A DNA stretch of 26,681 nucleotides, taken from positions 1-26,681 of the forward strand of contig SBBR01000093.1 of NCBI GenBank assembly GCA_005239615.1, read 5' to 3'. The notes beneath the pieces were generated by a model. That model did not search any database, was not told the DNA's origin, and was given only the letters and a program-made list of their open reading frames with translations. This DNA is from an archaeon. Lineage in GTDB: Archaea; Iainarchaeota; Iainarchaeia; Iainarchaeales; Iainarchaeaceae. This document shows positions 17,001-24,000 of the stretch, one piece after another (positions within the stretch are counted from its first letter, which is position 1; every line of letters begins with the position of its first letter). The position numbers and the translations under genes were made by a program.

Positions 17001-18158
17001 GTAGCCGGCTGTCATTTCCTTCAGTATCTCCTCTCTGTTCACGTCCGTGATTTTTTTCCTTATGCCGTCCGGCCTTATGACATAAATGACCTTGCCATCC
17101 GTTACGAGCTTCTTCATGTCATCGAGGTTCAGGGCAGTGGCCATCTCTGGTACGGTCATGTTATTTGCAATCTCCTCCTGGATGCCGAGCTGGTTGATTG
17201 AAAGCATGGGGTCGGGAGTTATTATGGAGCGCGCAGCGAAGTTCACCCTCTTTCCAGTGAGGTTGTACCTGAACCTTCCCTTCTTGCCCTGCAGCCTCTG
17301 AACCAAGGTGCGGAGCGCCCTTCCGCTCCTATGCTTTGCTGGAGGCACCCCTGCGGTGTTGTTGTTGAAGTATGTGGTGACGTGGTACTGCAGCAAATCC
17401 CAGAGGTCCTCAATGATGAGTTGCGGCGCCCCGGCATCAATGTTGTCCTTGAGGCGCATGTTGATCCTTATGATGTCCACGAGCTTGTGTGTGAGGTCGT
17501 CCTCGCTCTTTATGCCTGACTCCAGCGTTATGCTCGGCCTCAGGTTTATCGGCGGCACGGAGAGTGCAGTGAGGATGAACCACTCAGGCCTGAGCCTGCC
17601 CTTTGTATAGCCCATTAGCTCCGCGTCCTTGTCAGGAACCTTCTCGAGCCATTCCCTAATCTGAGTTGGGTAGATCCTGTCCTTCTCGATGTAAAAGTTG
17701 GTAGGCTTGTCCAGCAGCACAATCTTCCTGTCGGCGTTGCAGTGCGGACACTTCTTAGCCTTCTTTGTGCGGAGCAGTATCTTCTTTTCGAGGTCTATTG
17801 TCTCGTCGCCTATGAATGGGACGAGCTGCTCGAGCTTGTCGTCGGGAATTGCTATCCTGCCGCACGTCTGGCATGTCGCGTTGAGCAGCACCTCTATTTT
17901 CTTGCCGAACTCGCTGTGCGCCACCGGCCTCACGAGCTCAATGTGGCCGAAGTGCCCCGGGCACCTTTTCATGGTGTTGCCGCAGGTCTTGCACCTGAGC
18001 CCGGGGTTTATGACTCCGAGGTGGTGGTCCATGAGGCCCCCTTCCATCGGGAAGCCGTCCTTGTCGTAGGTCTCGGGGCTCTTTATCTCTATCGCCGACA
18101 TCTTCCTAACCATTTCAGGCGAGAGTATCCTAAACTCAATCCCTTTTATCCTTTTCAT
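14043..18158 (-). CDS. rpoA1: DNA-directed RNA polymerase subunit A' with intein
   Basis: This is the catalytic N-terminal part of the largest RNA polymerase subunit. The precursor is 1371 residues; removal of a 497-residue intein (residues 431-927) leaves 874, a normal A' length. Zinc-binding clusters are kept: C56, C59, C66, H69 and a second CxxC...CxxC pair. After the intein comes the Mg-binding loop NADFDGD (residues 932-938), then the downstream MGGRQGEVDTGV region. The C-terminus matches other A' proteins (QYRYGEDGVFPQKS). I start at the ATG at 18158, since a GGTG lies just before it and archaeal A' begins at this level. The GTG two codons upstream is part of that site. The intein interrupts the protein right before the active-site Mg loop. 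Confidence 0.96.
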   Translation of the reverse strand: MKRIKGIEFRILSPEMVRKMSAIEIKSPETYDKDGFPMEGGLMDHHLGVINPGLRCKTCGNTMKRCPGHFGHIELVRPVAHSEFGKKIEVLLNATCQTCGRIAIPDDKLEQLVPFIGDETIDLEKKILLRTKKAKKCPHCNADRKIVLLDKPTNFYIEKDRIYPTQIREWLEKVPDKDAELMGYTKGRLRPEWFILTALSVPPINLRPSITLESGIKSEDDLTHKLVDIIRINMRLKDNIDAGAPQLIIEDLWDLLQYHVTTYFNNNTAGVPPAKHRSGRALRTLVQRLQGKKGRFRYNLTGKRVNFAARSIITPDPMLSINQLGIQEEIANNMTVPEMATALNLDDMKKLVTDGKVIYVIRPDGIRKKITDVNREEILKEMTAGYKVERKLRDNDIVLFNRQPSLHRLSMMAHRAKIMPGQTFRMNPITCVSGDTKIMLESWTQTTIEALEKNWEIESVRNCTIEDGTLSRTAITRFWKVKPEELGKKCFQITTESGRVIKATGDHPLFTEKGKVAVEELMAGERLILKPIDTCLSEEPCNTVFSNVDLEKADFGKTYRESLLKKINALGLSSLTEGDYRARIFARLLGHLFGDGTFIMKGHVGRVIFRGEKRDLEQIQDDIRRLGFRPERIKELETVSTITNAKDKETTFREKGLSFEVRNNPLCALLLVLGAPNGDKVKIRTQIPEWIMKGGKAIKREFLASYFGCGLSTPKQRKKQKSSFQTPTFKVVKVTKADASPFISGIEALLEEFGVAVASVSQEMGNIHKDGSESTIFSVKISVQRKSIMNLYGKIGFIYSYKKEAICGLAYQYLKMKEMTKENRKEKSMIVHTLRKKGVKIGDISRKVGISAPMLEQWICKTKSGGLSNDYVSFEDWRHEATKGLGDGGLVWERIESIKEVSLPVVYDITTNAHAHNFFANGLLSGNCKPYNADFDGDEMNMHVPQTPEGITEASELMLVQKQIISPRYGAPVIIIDEDGVSGCFILTLKSTVFTREEAFEYFQILGMEDIPKPDVGKDRYSGKLIFSQLLPKDLNMEYKTRFYSHVENLDPNHPALKDPYGSDLIVKIENGLLKSGVIDSMSLGEGKGKLADALAREYPPEVITKFYDSISKVVARLITRVGMTVSLDEYTPTQKTLKVREKAVEEMQEHAKELVRKYQHGSLELIPGRTFKESFEISMMRAAAAAKEKVQRNILRDVVESVMVEKPAFNTNIMILSGSRGSVLNLANLSGMWGQASVREGRPKRGFSNRLIALNRAGDVGIDAGGFIYHNFMEGMGAKEYFYHTMGGRQGEVDTGVSTKVSGYLYRRLANALKDLVVYNDSTVRTSNRNIVQYRYGEDGVFPQKSFKGRSISVKRELEKMRSEKAKTEK
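15378..16868 (-). mobile_element. Intein in RpoA' (497 residues)
   Basis: The intein begins at Cys431 (CVSGDTKIML) and ends at ...HNFFANGLLSGN, followed by extein Cys928. It interrupts the A' motif just before KPYNADFDGD. Splicing blocks are visible: the N-terminal Cys, the TGDH of block B (intein residues 74-77) and a C-terminal Asn. The penultimate residue is Gly rather than His, a variant I recall from the M. jannaschii RNA polymerase A' intein. A LAGLIDADG-type endonuclease lies inside: motif 1 LLGHLFGDG (158-166) is intact, while motif 2 FLASYFGCGL (272-281) lacks its acidic residue. A helix-turn-helix-like segment is at about 395-432. The endonuclease is probably inactive; splicing is probably retained because A' is essential. 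Confidence 0.93.
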
Positions 18159-18253
18159 GAGCACCGCAAAAACCCCTTTTCCAGTCCATCACCAGACTAA
18201 ATCCAAATTGCCCTTTCTTTTCCCCGCATTCGCCCTGTCTTATACTCTTGTAC

Positions 18254-20077
18254 TCACACTTTGTCTGACAATATCAATTTCGGGTAAACCCCGAGAGCCT
18301 TCAGCTCGTCGAGCAAAAGCTTGAACCCGTAGCTCATTTCAACGGGATAGATTTTACTGTCGCTCGCCTCCAGCACGCGCTTTACCCTCCTTATCTGGTC
18401 CTCGAAGCCTATTACTCCGACCGTTTCGGACACCCACATTGTAACCTTGTCGGAATCGTCGATGAACTTCTCCTGCAGGAGCATTGCCGCGCCATGCCCC
18501 ACAAGTGTCTCGCCTTCCATTTCGCCGAAGCGCAGCCCGCCTTCCTTTTCTTTGCCCTCTGTGGGCTGCCTCGTGAGTATCTGCACTGGGCCCCTCGAGC
18601 GCGACTGAATCTTGTGTGCGGTCATGTGGAAGAGACGCCTGTATGCGACAACGCCAGTGAAAATCTCGCCCATTATTCTCTTGCCGGTGGTGCCGTCGTA
18701 GAAGACCTCGTTGCCGGACCTTTTGAACCCGTGGGCCTCTAGCATGCCCTCCAACTCTTCCTTCGGCGTGCCACTGAAAGGCGTACCGTCAACCTGCACT
18801 GCCTCCATGCTCGCGGTCTTTCCCCCCAGCATCTCAAGGAGGTGGCCTATTGTCATCCTTGAGGGCACTGAGTGTGGATTGAGTATCAGGTCAGGCTTTA
18901 TTCCGTCAGGCGTGAACGGCATGTCTTCCTCGGGCACTATGAGTCCCACCACGCCCTTCTGGCCGTGCCTCGAGCTGAACTTGTCGCCGAGGGAAGGCAC
19001 CCTCTCGCTCCTTATCTTGACCTTCACGAGCTTGTTCCCTGCCTCCGATTCCGTCACGAAAATCCTGTCGACGTGGCCTTCCTTGCCCTTCCTGAGGGTT
19101 GTGCTCGCGTCGCGCCTCTTCTCCTGCACCACGCCGAACTCGTTAATTTCCTCGAGGAACCTGGGAGGAGCGGTCTTGCCTATGACGACCTCGTTCTCCC
19201 TTATGTATGATTCCACGTGCGCCAAGCCGTCCTCGCCGAGCTTCTTGTAGGCTTCCTCGCCGAGATGCCCTACAGTTTCAGGTGGAGGTATCTCGAACTT
19301 GTCCACCTGCCCTCCCGGATACCTGTTCTCCGAGCTTTCATAAGTACGGAAGTAGGAGCTCCTTCCCATGCCCCTATCCACCGCGCCCTTGTTCAGCACC
19401 ACAGCATCGAGGATGTTGAAACCCATGTAAGGCATTATCGCAACAACGAGGTTCTGTATCTCCGGCCTCTTGTTCAGGCCGAGTAGGTCCATTGTCTTGG
19501 TCTTCACGAGCGACTTCTGTGGGTAATAAAGCAGGAATCCCTCGGTATCGGTCCTGAAACCTATGTTGCTCGCGCCGAAGCCCTGTGCCTGCTTGAACAT
19601 CTTCACCCCATGGAGCACCTTTCCAGCCATGTCGTGCTCGAGGTATGGCACCATGGAGCTTATGATGGAGAGTATCCCTGACTGGTCAATCTCGAGGTGC
19701 GTGTGCTCCTTAGTGAGCTCTGCCTCGGAAGCCGCGATGAACGCGTTCTCCTCTTCCTCAGCGTCGAGGTACTCTATGAGGCCCTGCTCCACGAGGTCCT
19801 TCCACGTGAGCTTGCCGTCCTGCAGCTGCTTCACATGCTCCTGTGTCATCTTCGTCCTGCCGTTCTCAGCCACAACCAGTGGCCTCTGCACCCTTCCAGC
19901 ATCCGTGTTGATGTAGACCTCGTTCGTGTCGCCGTGGAACGCCACGTTTACCTGGTGTGAGACCTTGCTCTCCCTCCTCCTCGCTATGAGCTCCTTAGTG
20001 AGCTTCTGCGGGTCGCTGTGGAACCCTATGAGCCTGCCGTTGATGTAGACTTTTGCGCTCTTCGCTTCCGAAACCAT
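18254..20077 (-). CDS. rpoB1: DNA-directed RNA polymerase subunit B'
   Basis: This is the C-terminal half of the second-largest RNA polymerase subunit. Its 607 residues have the expected core: NKGAVDRGMGRSSYFRTYE, FSSRHGQKGVVGLIVPEEDMPFTPDGIKPDLILNPH, IGHLLEMLGGK and the terminal YPVEMSYGFKLLLDELKALGV. The ATG at 20077 has AAGGG six to ten bases upstream; a TTG two codons earlier is also open. Oddity: where archaeal B' has a zinc ribbon (CxxC, then a second pair, just before the YPV...SYAFKLL motif), this protein reads WVSETVGVIG...VLEASDS (residues 548-574), with no Cys or His. The rest of the sequence is normal, so this looks like loss of the zinc site and not a sequencing fault. Confidence 0.96.
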   Translation of the reverse strand: MVSEAKSAKVYINGRLIGFHSDPQKLTKELIARRRESKVSHQVNVAFHGDTNEVYINTDAGRVQRPLVVAENGRTKMTQEHVKQLQDGKLTWKDLVEQGLIEYLDAEEEENAFIAASEAELTKEHTHLEIDQSGILSIISSMVPYLEHDMAGKVLHGVKMFKQAQGFGASNIGFRTDTEGFLLYYPQKSLVKTKTMDLLGLNKRPEIQNLVVAIMPYMGFNILDAVVLNKGAVDRGMGRSSYFRTYESSENRYPGGQVDKFEIPPPETVGHLGEEAYKKLGEDGLAHVESYIRENEVVIGKTAPPRFLEEINEFGVVQEKRRDASTTLRKGKEGHVDRIFVTESEAGNKLVKVKIRSERVPSLGDKFSSRHGQKGVVGLIVPEEDMPFTPDGIKPDLILNPHSVPSRMTIGHLLEMLGGKTASMEAVQVDGTPFSGTPKEELEGMLEAHGFKRSGNEVFYDGTTGKRIMGEIFTGVVAYRRLFHMTAHKIQSRSRGPVQILTRQPTEGKEKEGGLRFGEMEGETLVGHGAAMLLQEKFIDDSDKVTMWVSETVGVIGFEDQIRRVKRVLEASDSKIYPVEMSYGFKLLLDELKALGVYPKLILSDKV

Positions 20078-20174
20078 AGCCAAACCCTTCTTTTACCAAA
20101 ACAATGCACAATCCAAATGCAAGACGTCGGACGCCTTGGCTTTACTTTTATTTTGTTGTATAATTTTCTCTTTG

Positions 20175-23174
20175 CTATTTCAGCCTGACATTCATATCTT
20201 TCAGTATCTTCTCTATCGGCGCCTCTTCGCTCTCAGTTGTCACTTCAGCCATCATGGCCAGATTTTTGACCAGGCCGCAGTTCCCTGTCAGGAATCCGTT
20301 TGCAAAGAAGTTGTGATAGTCCTCATAGGTGGTTATGTCCATCACTTCCTTAACCTGCGTGCTCTTGAGGCTCCCGATTGTTTCCCAGACCATCCCGTTC
20401 TCGCTGATTGCATGTTCCCTTATCCAGTCATTGAAATTCGGGAAATCTTTCTCCGACACCCTGATTTCGCTCCTCACGCCTTTCCTGTGCTTCTTTACCC
20501 AATTGGCGATATCATGAGCCCTGGTCCAAATCTCCTGCGCTATTAGCGCATTGCCCTTGCCGTTCTTATGCATCGCGACTGCCTGTTCATACAATTGCTC
20601 CCTCTCTTCAATCATCTTCTTCTTGTGGAGAAGGTATGCGTATGCAAGCCTTGCAAGGCTCTTCCTCTGGCGGCAGTAATTGAATGATATTGTCCCATAG
20701 AGTTTGAGCAGGTTTTCCAGGTTTCCATTGAGCTTTGCCTTGATTTTCCTCGTTTTAACGCCGCTTTTCCTGGCTGTTTCGTACACTATTTTGGTGCTTG
20801 CCATTTCAATGCCGAATCTTCCAATCAGCCCTTTTATTTCCTCCACAAATGCGATGCCGTTCTGCGTCATTTCCGTGGTTTTGTTCAGCGAGAATACCGG
20901 TTGCAGGAACGTCTTGCCATCCCTTTTGTCGGTCTTTGGCGTGGTCATCTCGCTTCCAAAGTAGGCTGCCAGGAATTCCTTGGCTATTATTTTCCTTGAC
21001 GCTTTTATCCAGTGCGGAACGTTGGTCTCCTTGATTGCTTTATCACCCTGTGGGGAGCCAAGGGCACGCATCAGCACCCAAAGGGGCTTTGAATAGCAGT
21101 CCATCCTCCTGCTGTTGCCGTCTATGACCCTGCCGTCATGCAGTATCGAAACTTTCCTGTAAACGCGCTGTTTTGAAGCCCCGAAGCCCAGAATTGCAAG
21201 GTCTTTCCTTATTTCCTCAAGGTCTGCCTCCTTCCCACTGAACACCAAGGCGCAGTTGGATCTGAACTTCTTCATTGAAAGCGTGAGCGACCCATCGCCA
21301 AACATGTGCCCCAGCAGTCTTGCAAGTGCGGGCAGCCTTTCATCATTGTCCATAAGTGGCACAAGACCCTTCTGTTTGAGTGCAGTCAAAATCATTTCCT
21401 TGTCGGTTTTTTCGGGACACGCACCCAGGATGTCCCGCTCTGTCATTACTACCTGCCCCTTAGGCTCTTCAAATTCCACTGGGTCTGAAGGCATTACCGC
21501 GACCCTGTCCCCTATCTGCAGGTTTGAGAGTTCAGTTTTCCCTGAGCGCTCCGAGTAGAACGGGTGGTCAATGGTCGCAATTATTTTCCTTCCGGATTCC
21601 TTGGTGATAACTTCAATCACTTTCTTTTTAGGCTGCATGCTGAGGAACCTTGCTGTTCTCGCATCGGCTTCATTTTTTGCCTCCCAGTCAAGGGAAGCTA
21701 CTTTGTGCTTTCCCCACATTTTCGCGTACTGCGCAATTGATACTTTCTCCCCGCTTGCCAAAATCATTTCCGTCTGCGGGGCAATGCACTGCGGCCCGTC
21801 CGGCGTTTCTATTGCGCACAGCCTTCCCCAGTGGGTGCCGTGGACATCCCTTGCCTCGTAGAGCTCCCTGTTCTTATCAAGCGGGCTCTTGACCTTCCTG
21901 ATGTCGGTGAGTGCAGAGAGATAGTTCACGCGGTCCATGAACTTTGAGACGCCAGACGCGCGGCCAATCCAGTTGCCAGTGCTCATCGCGAACTTAATCC
22001 TCTCTGAGACCGCCCCTGGCCTGACGATGGTGGAGATGTTGAGCTTCCTCCTCCTTGTAACGGTGCGGTCTATCTGGAATTTCAGGTCCTTGATGAAGTA
22101 CTTGAAGCTGTAGCGGAAAAGGTGCTCCATAAGCTTGCCAGAGAGCTCGAGCCTCTTGTTGGCGTAGTGGTCCTTGTCGTCCTCGGCGCGGAGGCCGTGC
22201 GCCCTCTCGATTGCTTTGGTCGCCATCATCACGAGGTAGTAGGCCTTTGCGAGCCTGTTCTTCTGGTCCTGGCCGATATGCGGGAGGAGGAACGCATCTA
22301 TCACTTCCTGCGCCCTGCGGAGCCTGTAGTCCTCGACCTGCCCCGGCGCGACGAACTTGCCTATCTTGTCCAAGGCCTCCTTCTCGCTCTTCACGAGCAG
22401 GTTCTCGTTGTTAATAAGGACGTCGTTCTGCACTTCCACCTCATCCACGAATGCCTCCCTAATCGTCTGGCTGCTCTTGAGGCCGAGCGCCTTAAGGAGG
22501 ACAAAGAGCTTGAGCTTGCGCGGCGATGCGGGGAAGGAAACCGAGAGGATGCCGTCCGGCGCCCTCATTATCCTGACCCTTCCCTTGAAGGCGCCGCGCG
22601 TGCTTATGACCTCCGCAACAACCCTGTCGGTCTGCTCCGAGACAATCACCCTGTCCGAGGCCAGCACTTCCTGCGTCATGAGCGCCTTCTCCGAGCCGTT
22701 GATTATGAAATAGCCCCCGAAATCCATTGGGTCTTCGCCCATCTCCACAAGCTCCTCATCGGTTTTCCCGTTCAGCCAGCAGAGGCTGCTCTTCACCATG
22801 ACAGGTAGCTCGCCGATGTATGTCTGCTTCCTATCCTGCTCGACATCCCTCCTCAGTAGCCTCATGGTGAGGTATAATGGGCTTGAGTATGTCCTATTGC
22901 GGAGGCGCGCTTCCATCGGGAAGAACCTGTTGCGCGGGCTGCCGTCCGCTTCGATAATGCGCGGCTTTGTCACCTCAATCTTGTCGAACTCGACCCTCAC
23001 TTCCTCAATCTTCGGCGTGACCTCGTTGTTCTCATGGATTATCTGGGCGAGCTTCTTGTCCACGAACTGGTTATAGGAGTCAATCTCCATTTGGGCTATC
23101 CTGCGGTCCCTGAAGTAGGAGTCAATCAGCGCCCAGCCGCTGAGATTGGTTGTTGTGGCACCTGAAGACGTCAC
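20175..23174 (-). CDS. rpoB2: DNA-directed RNA polymerase subunit B'' with intein
   Basis: This is the N-terminal half of the second-largest subunit. The precursor is 999 residues; removing a 503-residue intein (463-965) leaves 496, normal for B''. Conserved parts include GGYFIINGSEKALMTQE, TGNWIGRASGVSKFMDRVNYLSALTDIRKVKSPL and HWGRLCAIETPDGPQ. The last is broken by the intein and resumes as CGLVKNLAMMAEV. Only 34 residues follow the intein, because the B''/B' break of this lineage lies just downstream. The GTG start overlaps the rpoH stop (GTGA) and is preceded by a GGTGGT site, so translation is coupled to rpoH. Confidence 0.96.
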   Translation of the reverse strand: MTSSGATTTNLSGWALIDSYFRDRRIAQMEIDSYNQFVDKKLAQIIHENNEVTPKIEEVRVEFDKIEVTKPRIIEADGSPRNRFFPMEARLRNRTYSSPLYLTMRLLRRDVEQDRKQTYIGELPVMVKSSLCWLNGKTDEELVEMGEDPMDFGGYFIINGSEKALMTQEVLASDRVIVSEQTDRVVAEVISTRGAFKGRVRIMRAPDGILSVSFPASPRKLKLFVLLKALGLKSSQTIREAFVDEVEVQNDVLINNENLLVKSEKEALDKIGKFVAPGQVEDYRLRRAQEVIDAFLLPHIGQDQKNRLAKAYYLVMMATKAIERAHGLRAEDDKDHYANKRLELSGKLMEHLFRYSFKYFIKDLKFQIDRTVTRRRKLNISTIVRPGAVSERIKFAMSTGNWIGRASGVSKFMDRVNYLSALTDIRKVKSPLDKNRELYEARDVHGTHWGRLCAIETPDGPQCIAPQTEMILASGEKVSIAQYAKMWGKHKVASLDWEAKNEADARTARFLSMQPKKKVIEVITKESGRKIIATIDHPFYSERSGKTELSNLQIGDRVAVMPSDPVEFEEPKGQVVMTERDILGACPEKTDKEMILTALKQKGLVPLMDNDERLPALARLLGHMFGDGSLTLSMKKFRSNCALVFSGKEADLEEIRKDLAILGFGASKQRVYRKVSILHDGRVIDGNSRRMDCYSKPLWVLMRALGSPQGDKAIKETNVPHWIKASRKIIAKEFLAAYFGSEMTTPKTDKRDGKTFLQPVFSLNKTTEMTQNGIAFVEEIKGLIGRFGIEMASTKIVYETARKSGVKTRKIKAKLNGNLENLLKLYGTISFNYCRQRKSLARLAYAYLLHKKKMIEEREQLYEQAVAMHKNGKGNALIAQEIWTRAHDIANWVKKHRKGVRSEIRVSEKDFPNFNDWIREHAISENGMVWETIGSLKSTQVKEVMDITTYEDYHNFFANGFLTGNCGLVKNLAMMAEVTTESEEAPIEKILKDMNVRLK
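20280..21788 (-). mobile_element. Intein in RpoB'' (503 residues)
   Basis: The intein starts at Cys463 (CIAPQTEMIL) and ends ...HNFFANGFLTGN before extein Cys966, splitting the invariant PDGPQ/CGLVKN motif. Block B has TIDH (intein residues 72-75). A LAGLIDADG-type endonuclease is present, with LLGHMFGDG at 158-166 and FLAAYFGSEM at 272-281. In the second motif the usual catalytic Asp is Glu. A helix-turn-helix-like segment follows at about 405-435. The penultimate residue is Gly in place of His. Motif positions match those of the RpoA' intein residue for residue, so the two are sister inteins. Confidence 0.93.
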
Positions 23175-23488
23175 CCTACCACCCTGAAATATATAGTCTT
23201 CCCGGCCGTGGGGCTGTGCCTACTGATTTTGATGAGGTCTCCCCTCTTCGCGCCGATTTCAGCTGCCGCGGGGTCGTCCTTCGCAATTCTTGGGAACCTG
23301 TCGGTGTTCGCTGCGCCGAACTTTGCCAGGACTTCCTGAACCTTCTCGTCAGGGACAATCTCGTGTTTCGACACCAAATAATGCTCTGCAACCCTGCTCA
23401 GCGCCAACGCAATCCAACCCCTGACCCGGAACGGCAAACCCATGGCAAGGAAAGGATTAAAGCTGGAAAAACCCCGAACCCTGCCCAT
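23171..23488 (-). CDS. rpoH: DNA-directed RNA polymerase subunit H
   Basis: RpoH is the archaeal homologue of the C-terminal domain of eukaryotic RPB5. The conserved part is VSKHEIVPDEKVQEVL and PRIAKDDPAAAEIGAKRGDLIKISRHSPTAGKTIYFRVV, about 78 residues as usual. The frame extends about 35 residues further upstream to an ATG at 23488. That extension matches nothing I know. The ATG lies only a few bases past the predicted transcription start, which would suit a leaderless or short-leader mRNA. Starts at internal TTG codons, closer to the conserved part, are also possible. It is the first gene of the RNA polymerase operon and overlaps rpoB'' by four bases. Confidence 0.9.
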   Translation of the reverse strand: MGRVRGFSSFNPFLAMGLPFRVRGWIALALSRVAEHYLVSKHEIVPDEKVQEVLAKFGAANTDRFPRIAKDDPAAAEIGAKRGDLIKISRHSPTAGKTIYFRVVG

Positions 23489-23515
23489 TCGCCAGAAAAA
23501 TCGCTATTTTGCTGG

Positions 23516-23525
23516 TTAAATAATT
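23516..23525 (-). promoter_or_regulatory. TATA-like promoter of the RNA polymerase operon
   Basis: The minus strand reads AATTATTTAA. Its centre is about 32 bases before the ATG at 23488, so the start of transcription would lie close to 23495. It lies back to back with a plus-strand TATA box at 23549-23556, so the two transcripts diverge from about 30 bases of shared DNA. Confidence 0.45.
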
Positions 23526-23548
23526 CTACAAATAGGATATGGAAAGGG

Positions 23549-23556
23549 TTTTAAAT
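23549..23556 (+). promoter_or_regulatory. Plus-strand TATA box before the structured region
   Basis: TTTTAAAT, preceded by GGAAAGGG, resembles an archaeal BRE/TATA pair. It would start transcription near 23575-23582. No convincing protein gene lies downstream before 24001, so it most likely serves a non-coding RNA. Confidence 0.5.
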
Positions 23557-23573
23557 GCACACGGCGAAGAGGT

Positions 23574-23765
23574 TCGGACCCAATCGTTTCGTCCGAGAGC
23601 GCCTCGGAAGGGCGTGTGCCTATGGAGCGTTGGGTGGACTGTTGCCTCATCTGGCGATGAGGCAGGTCCCTCGAAGAGGGTCAGCTTTATCGCCGCGAGC
23701 AGGCGGCGCCAGACACGCCATGCCTGCGGTACACCTTCCGTGGAAAAACCGCTAAAAGCTTAAGA
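23574..23765 (+). ncRNA. Putative structured non-coding RNA divergent from rpoH
   Basis: About 190 GC-rich bases follow the TATA box, with nested complementary segments: TCGGAC/GTCCGA (23574-23579, 23591-23596); GGCGTGT/ACACGCC (23611-23617, 23713-23719), enclosing GGAC/GTCC (23636-23639, 23666-23669); GCCTCAT/ATGAGGC (23644-23650, 23657-23663); CCCTC/GAGGG (23668-23680), which competes with GTCC; and CGCCGC/GCGGCG (23691-23696, 23703-23708). I tested it by eye against SRP RNA, RNase P RNA, 5S rRNA and tRNA and could not match conserved motifs. Two overlapping frames (74 and 66 codons) exist here, but their peptides look like translated repeat DNA. One further pairing (CACGG/CCGTG, 23560-23564 with 23738-23742) would need an earlier start, so the 5' end is uncertain. 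Confidence 0.45.
23591..23621 (+). repeat. Dispersed ~30-base repeat, diverged copy
   Basis: This stretch shares GTCCRAGA...CTCGGAAGGGCGT with the copy in the nusA-rps12 gap, with a few changes and one indel. It lies inside the putative RNA gene, in the opposite orientation relative to local transcription compared with the two operon copies. Confidence 0.5.
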
Positions 23766-23941
23766 GACTATTTTGGGGCAACGCACCGGTCGCCCATCTG
23801 AAATATGCACACAATAATTGGCCAAAATATCACTATACCAATGCCAAAAAAATGCCACTGGCCCAGCAGTCATCCCGTAGTTGATGTCCAGCCTAAAGAC
23901 CCGGAAAAGCCGCCAATTTTTGGATTTGGCATAATAATCTT

Positions 23942-23947
23942 ATAGTG
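23942..23947 (+). promoter_or_regulatory. TATA box of the epimerase-like gene
   Basis: TTATAG within AATCTTATAGTG would start transcription near 23970, about 30 bases before the ATG at 24001. A GGGAG lies just before that ATG as a possible ribosome-binding site. ATCACTATA at 23828-23836 is the exact inverse of TATAGTGAT at 23941-23949. The spacing is over 100 bases and I attach little weight to it. The rest of 23766-23940 shows no gene. Confidence 0.4.
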
Positions 23948-24000
23948 ATTGTGCTGCAGAATCCTATTGAACCCTTAGCACAAAGGCAGAGCGGGAGACG

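Noticed and set aside
23539..23763. Two overlapping plus-strand frames of 74 and 66 codons
   Set aside because: No ribosome-binding site, starts too close to or inside the TATA box region, Arg-rich peptides typical of GC-rich repeat DNA, and strong stems across the region.
23574..23765. Possible SRP RNA or RNase P RNA
   Set aside because: The SRP helix 8 pattern (GGAAGG with AGCAG) and the RNase P GAGGAAAGTC and ACAGAA motifs were not found, so I call it only a candidate RNA of unknown type.
23828..23949. Nine-base inverted repeat ATCACTATA...TATAGTGAT
   Set aside because: The arms are over 100 bases apart and A/T-rich, so chance is likely and no stem or operator is claimed.
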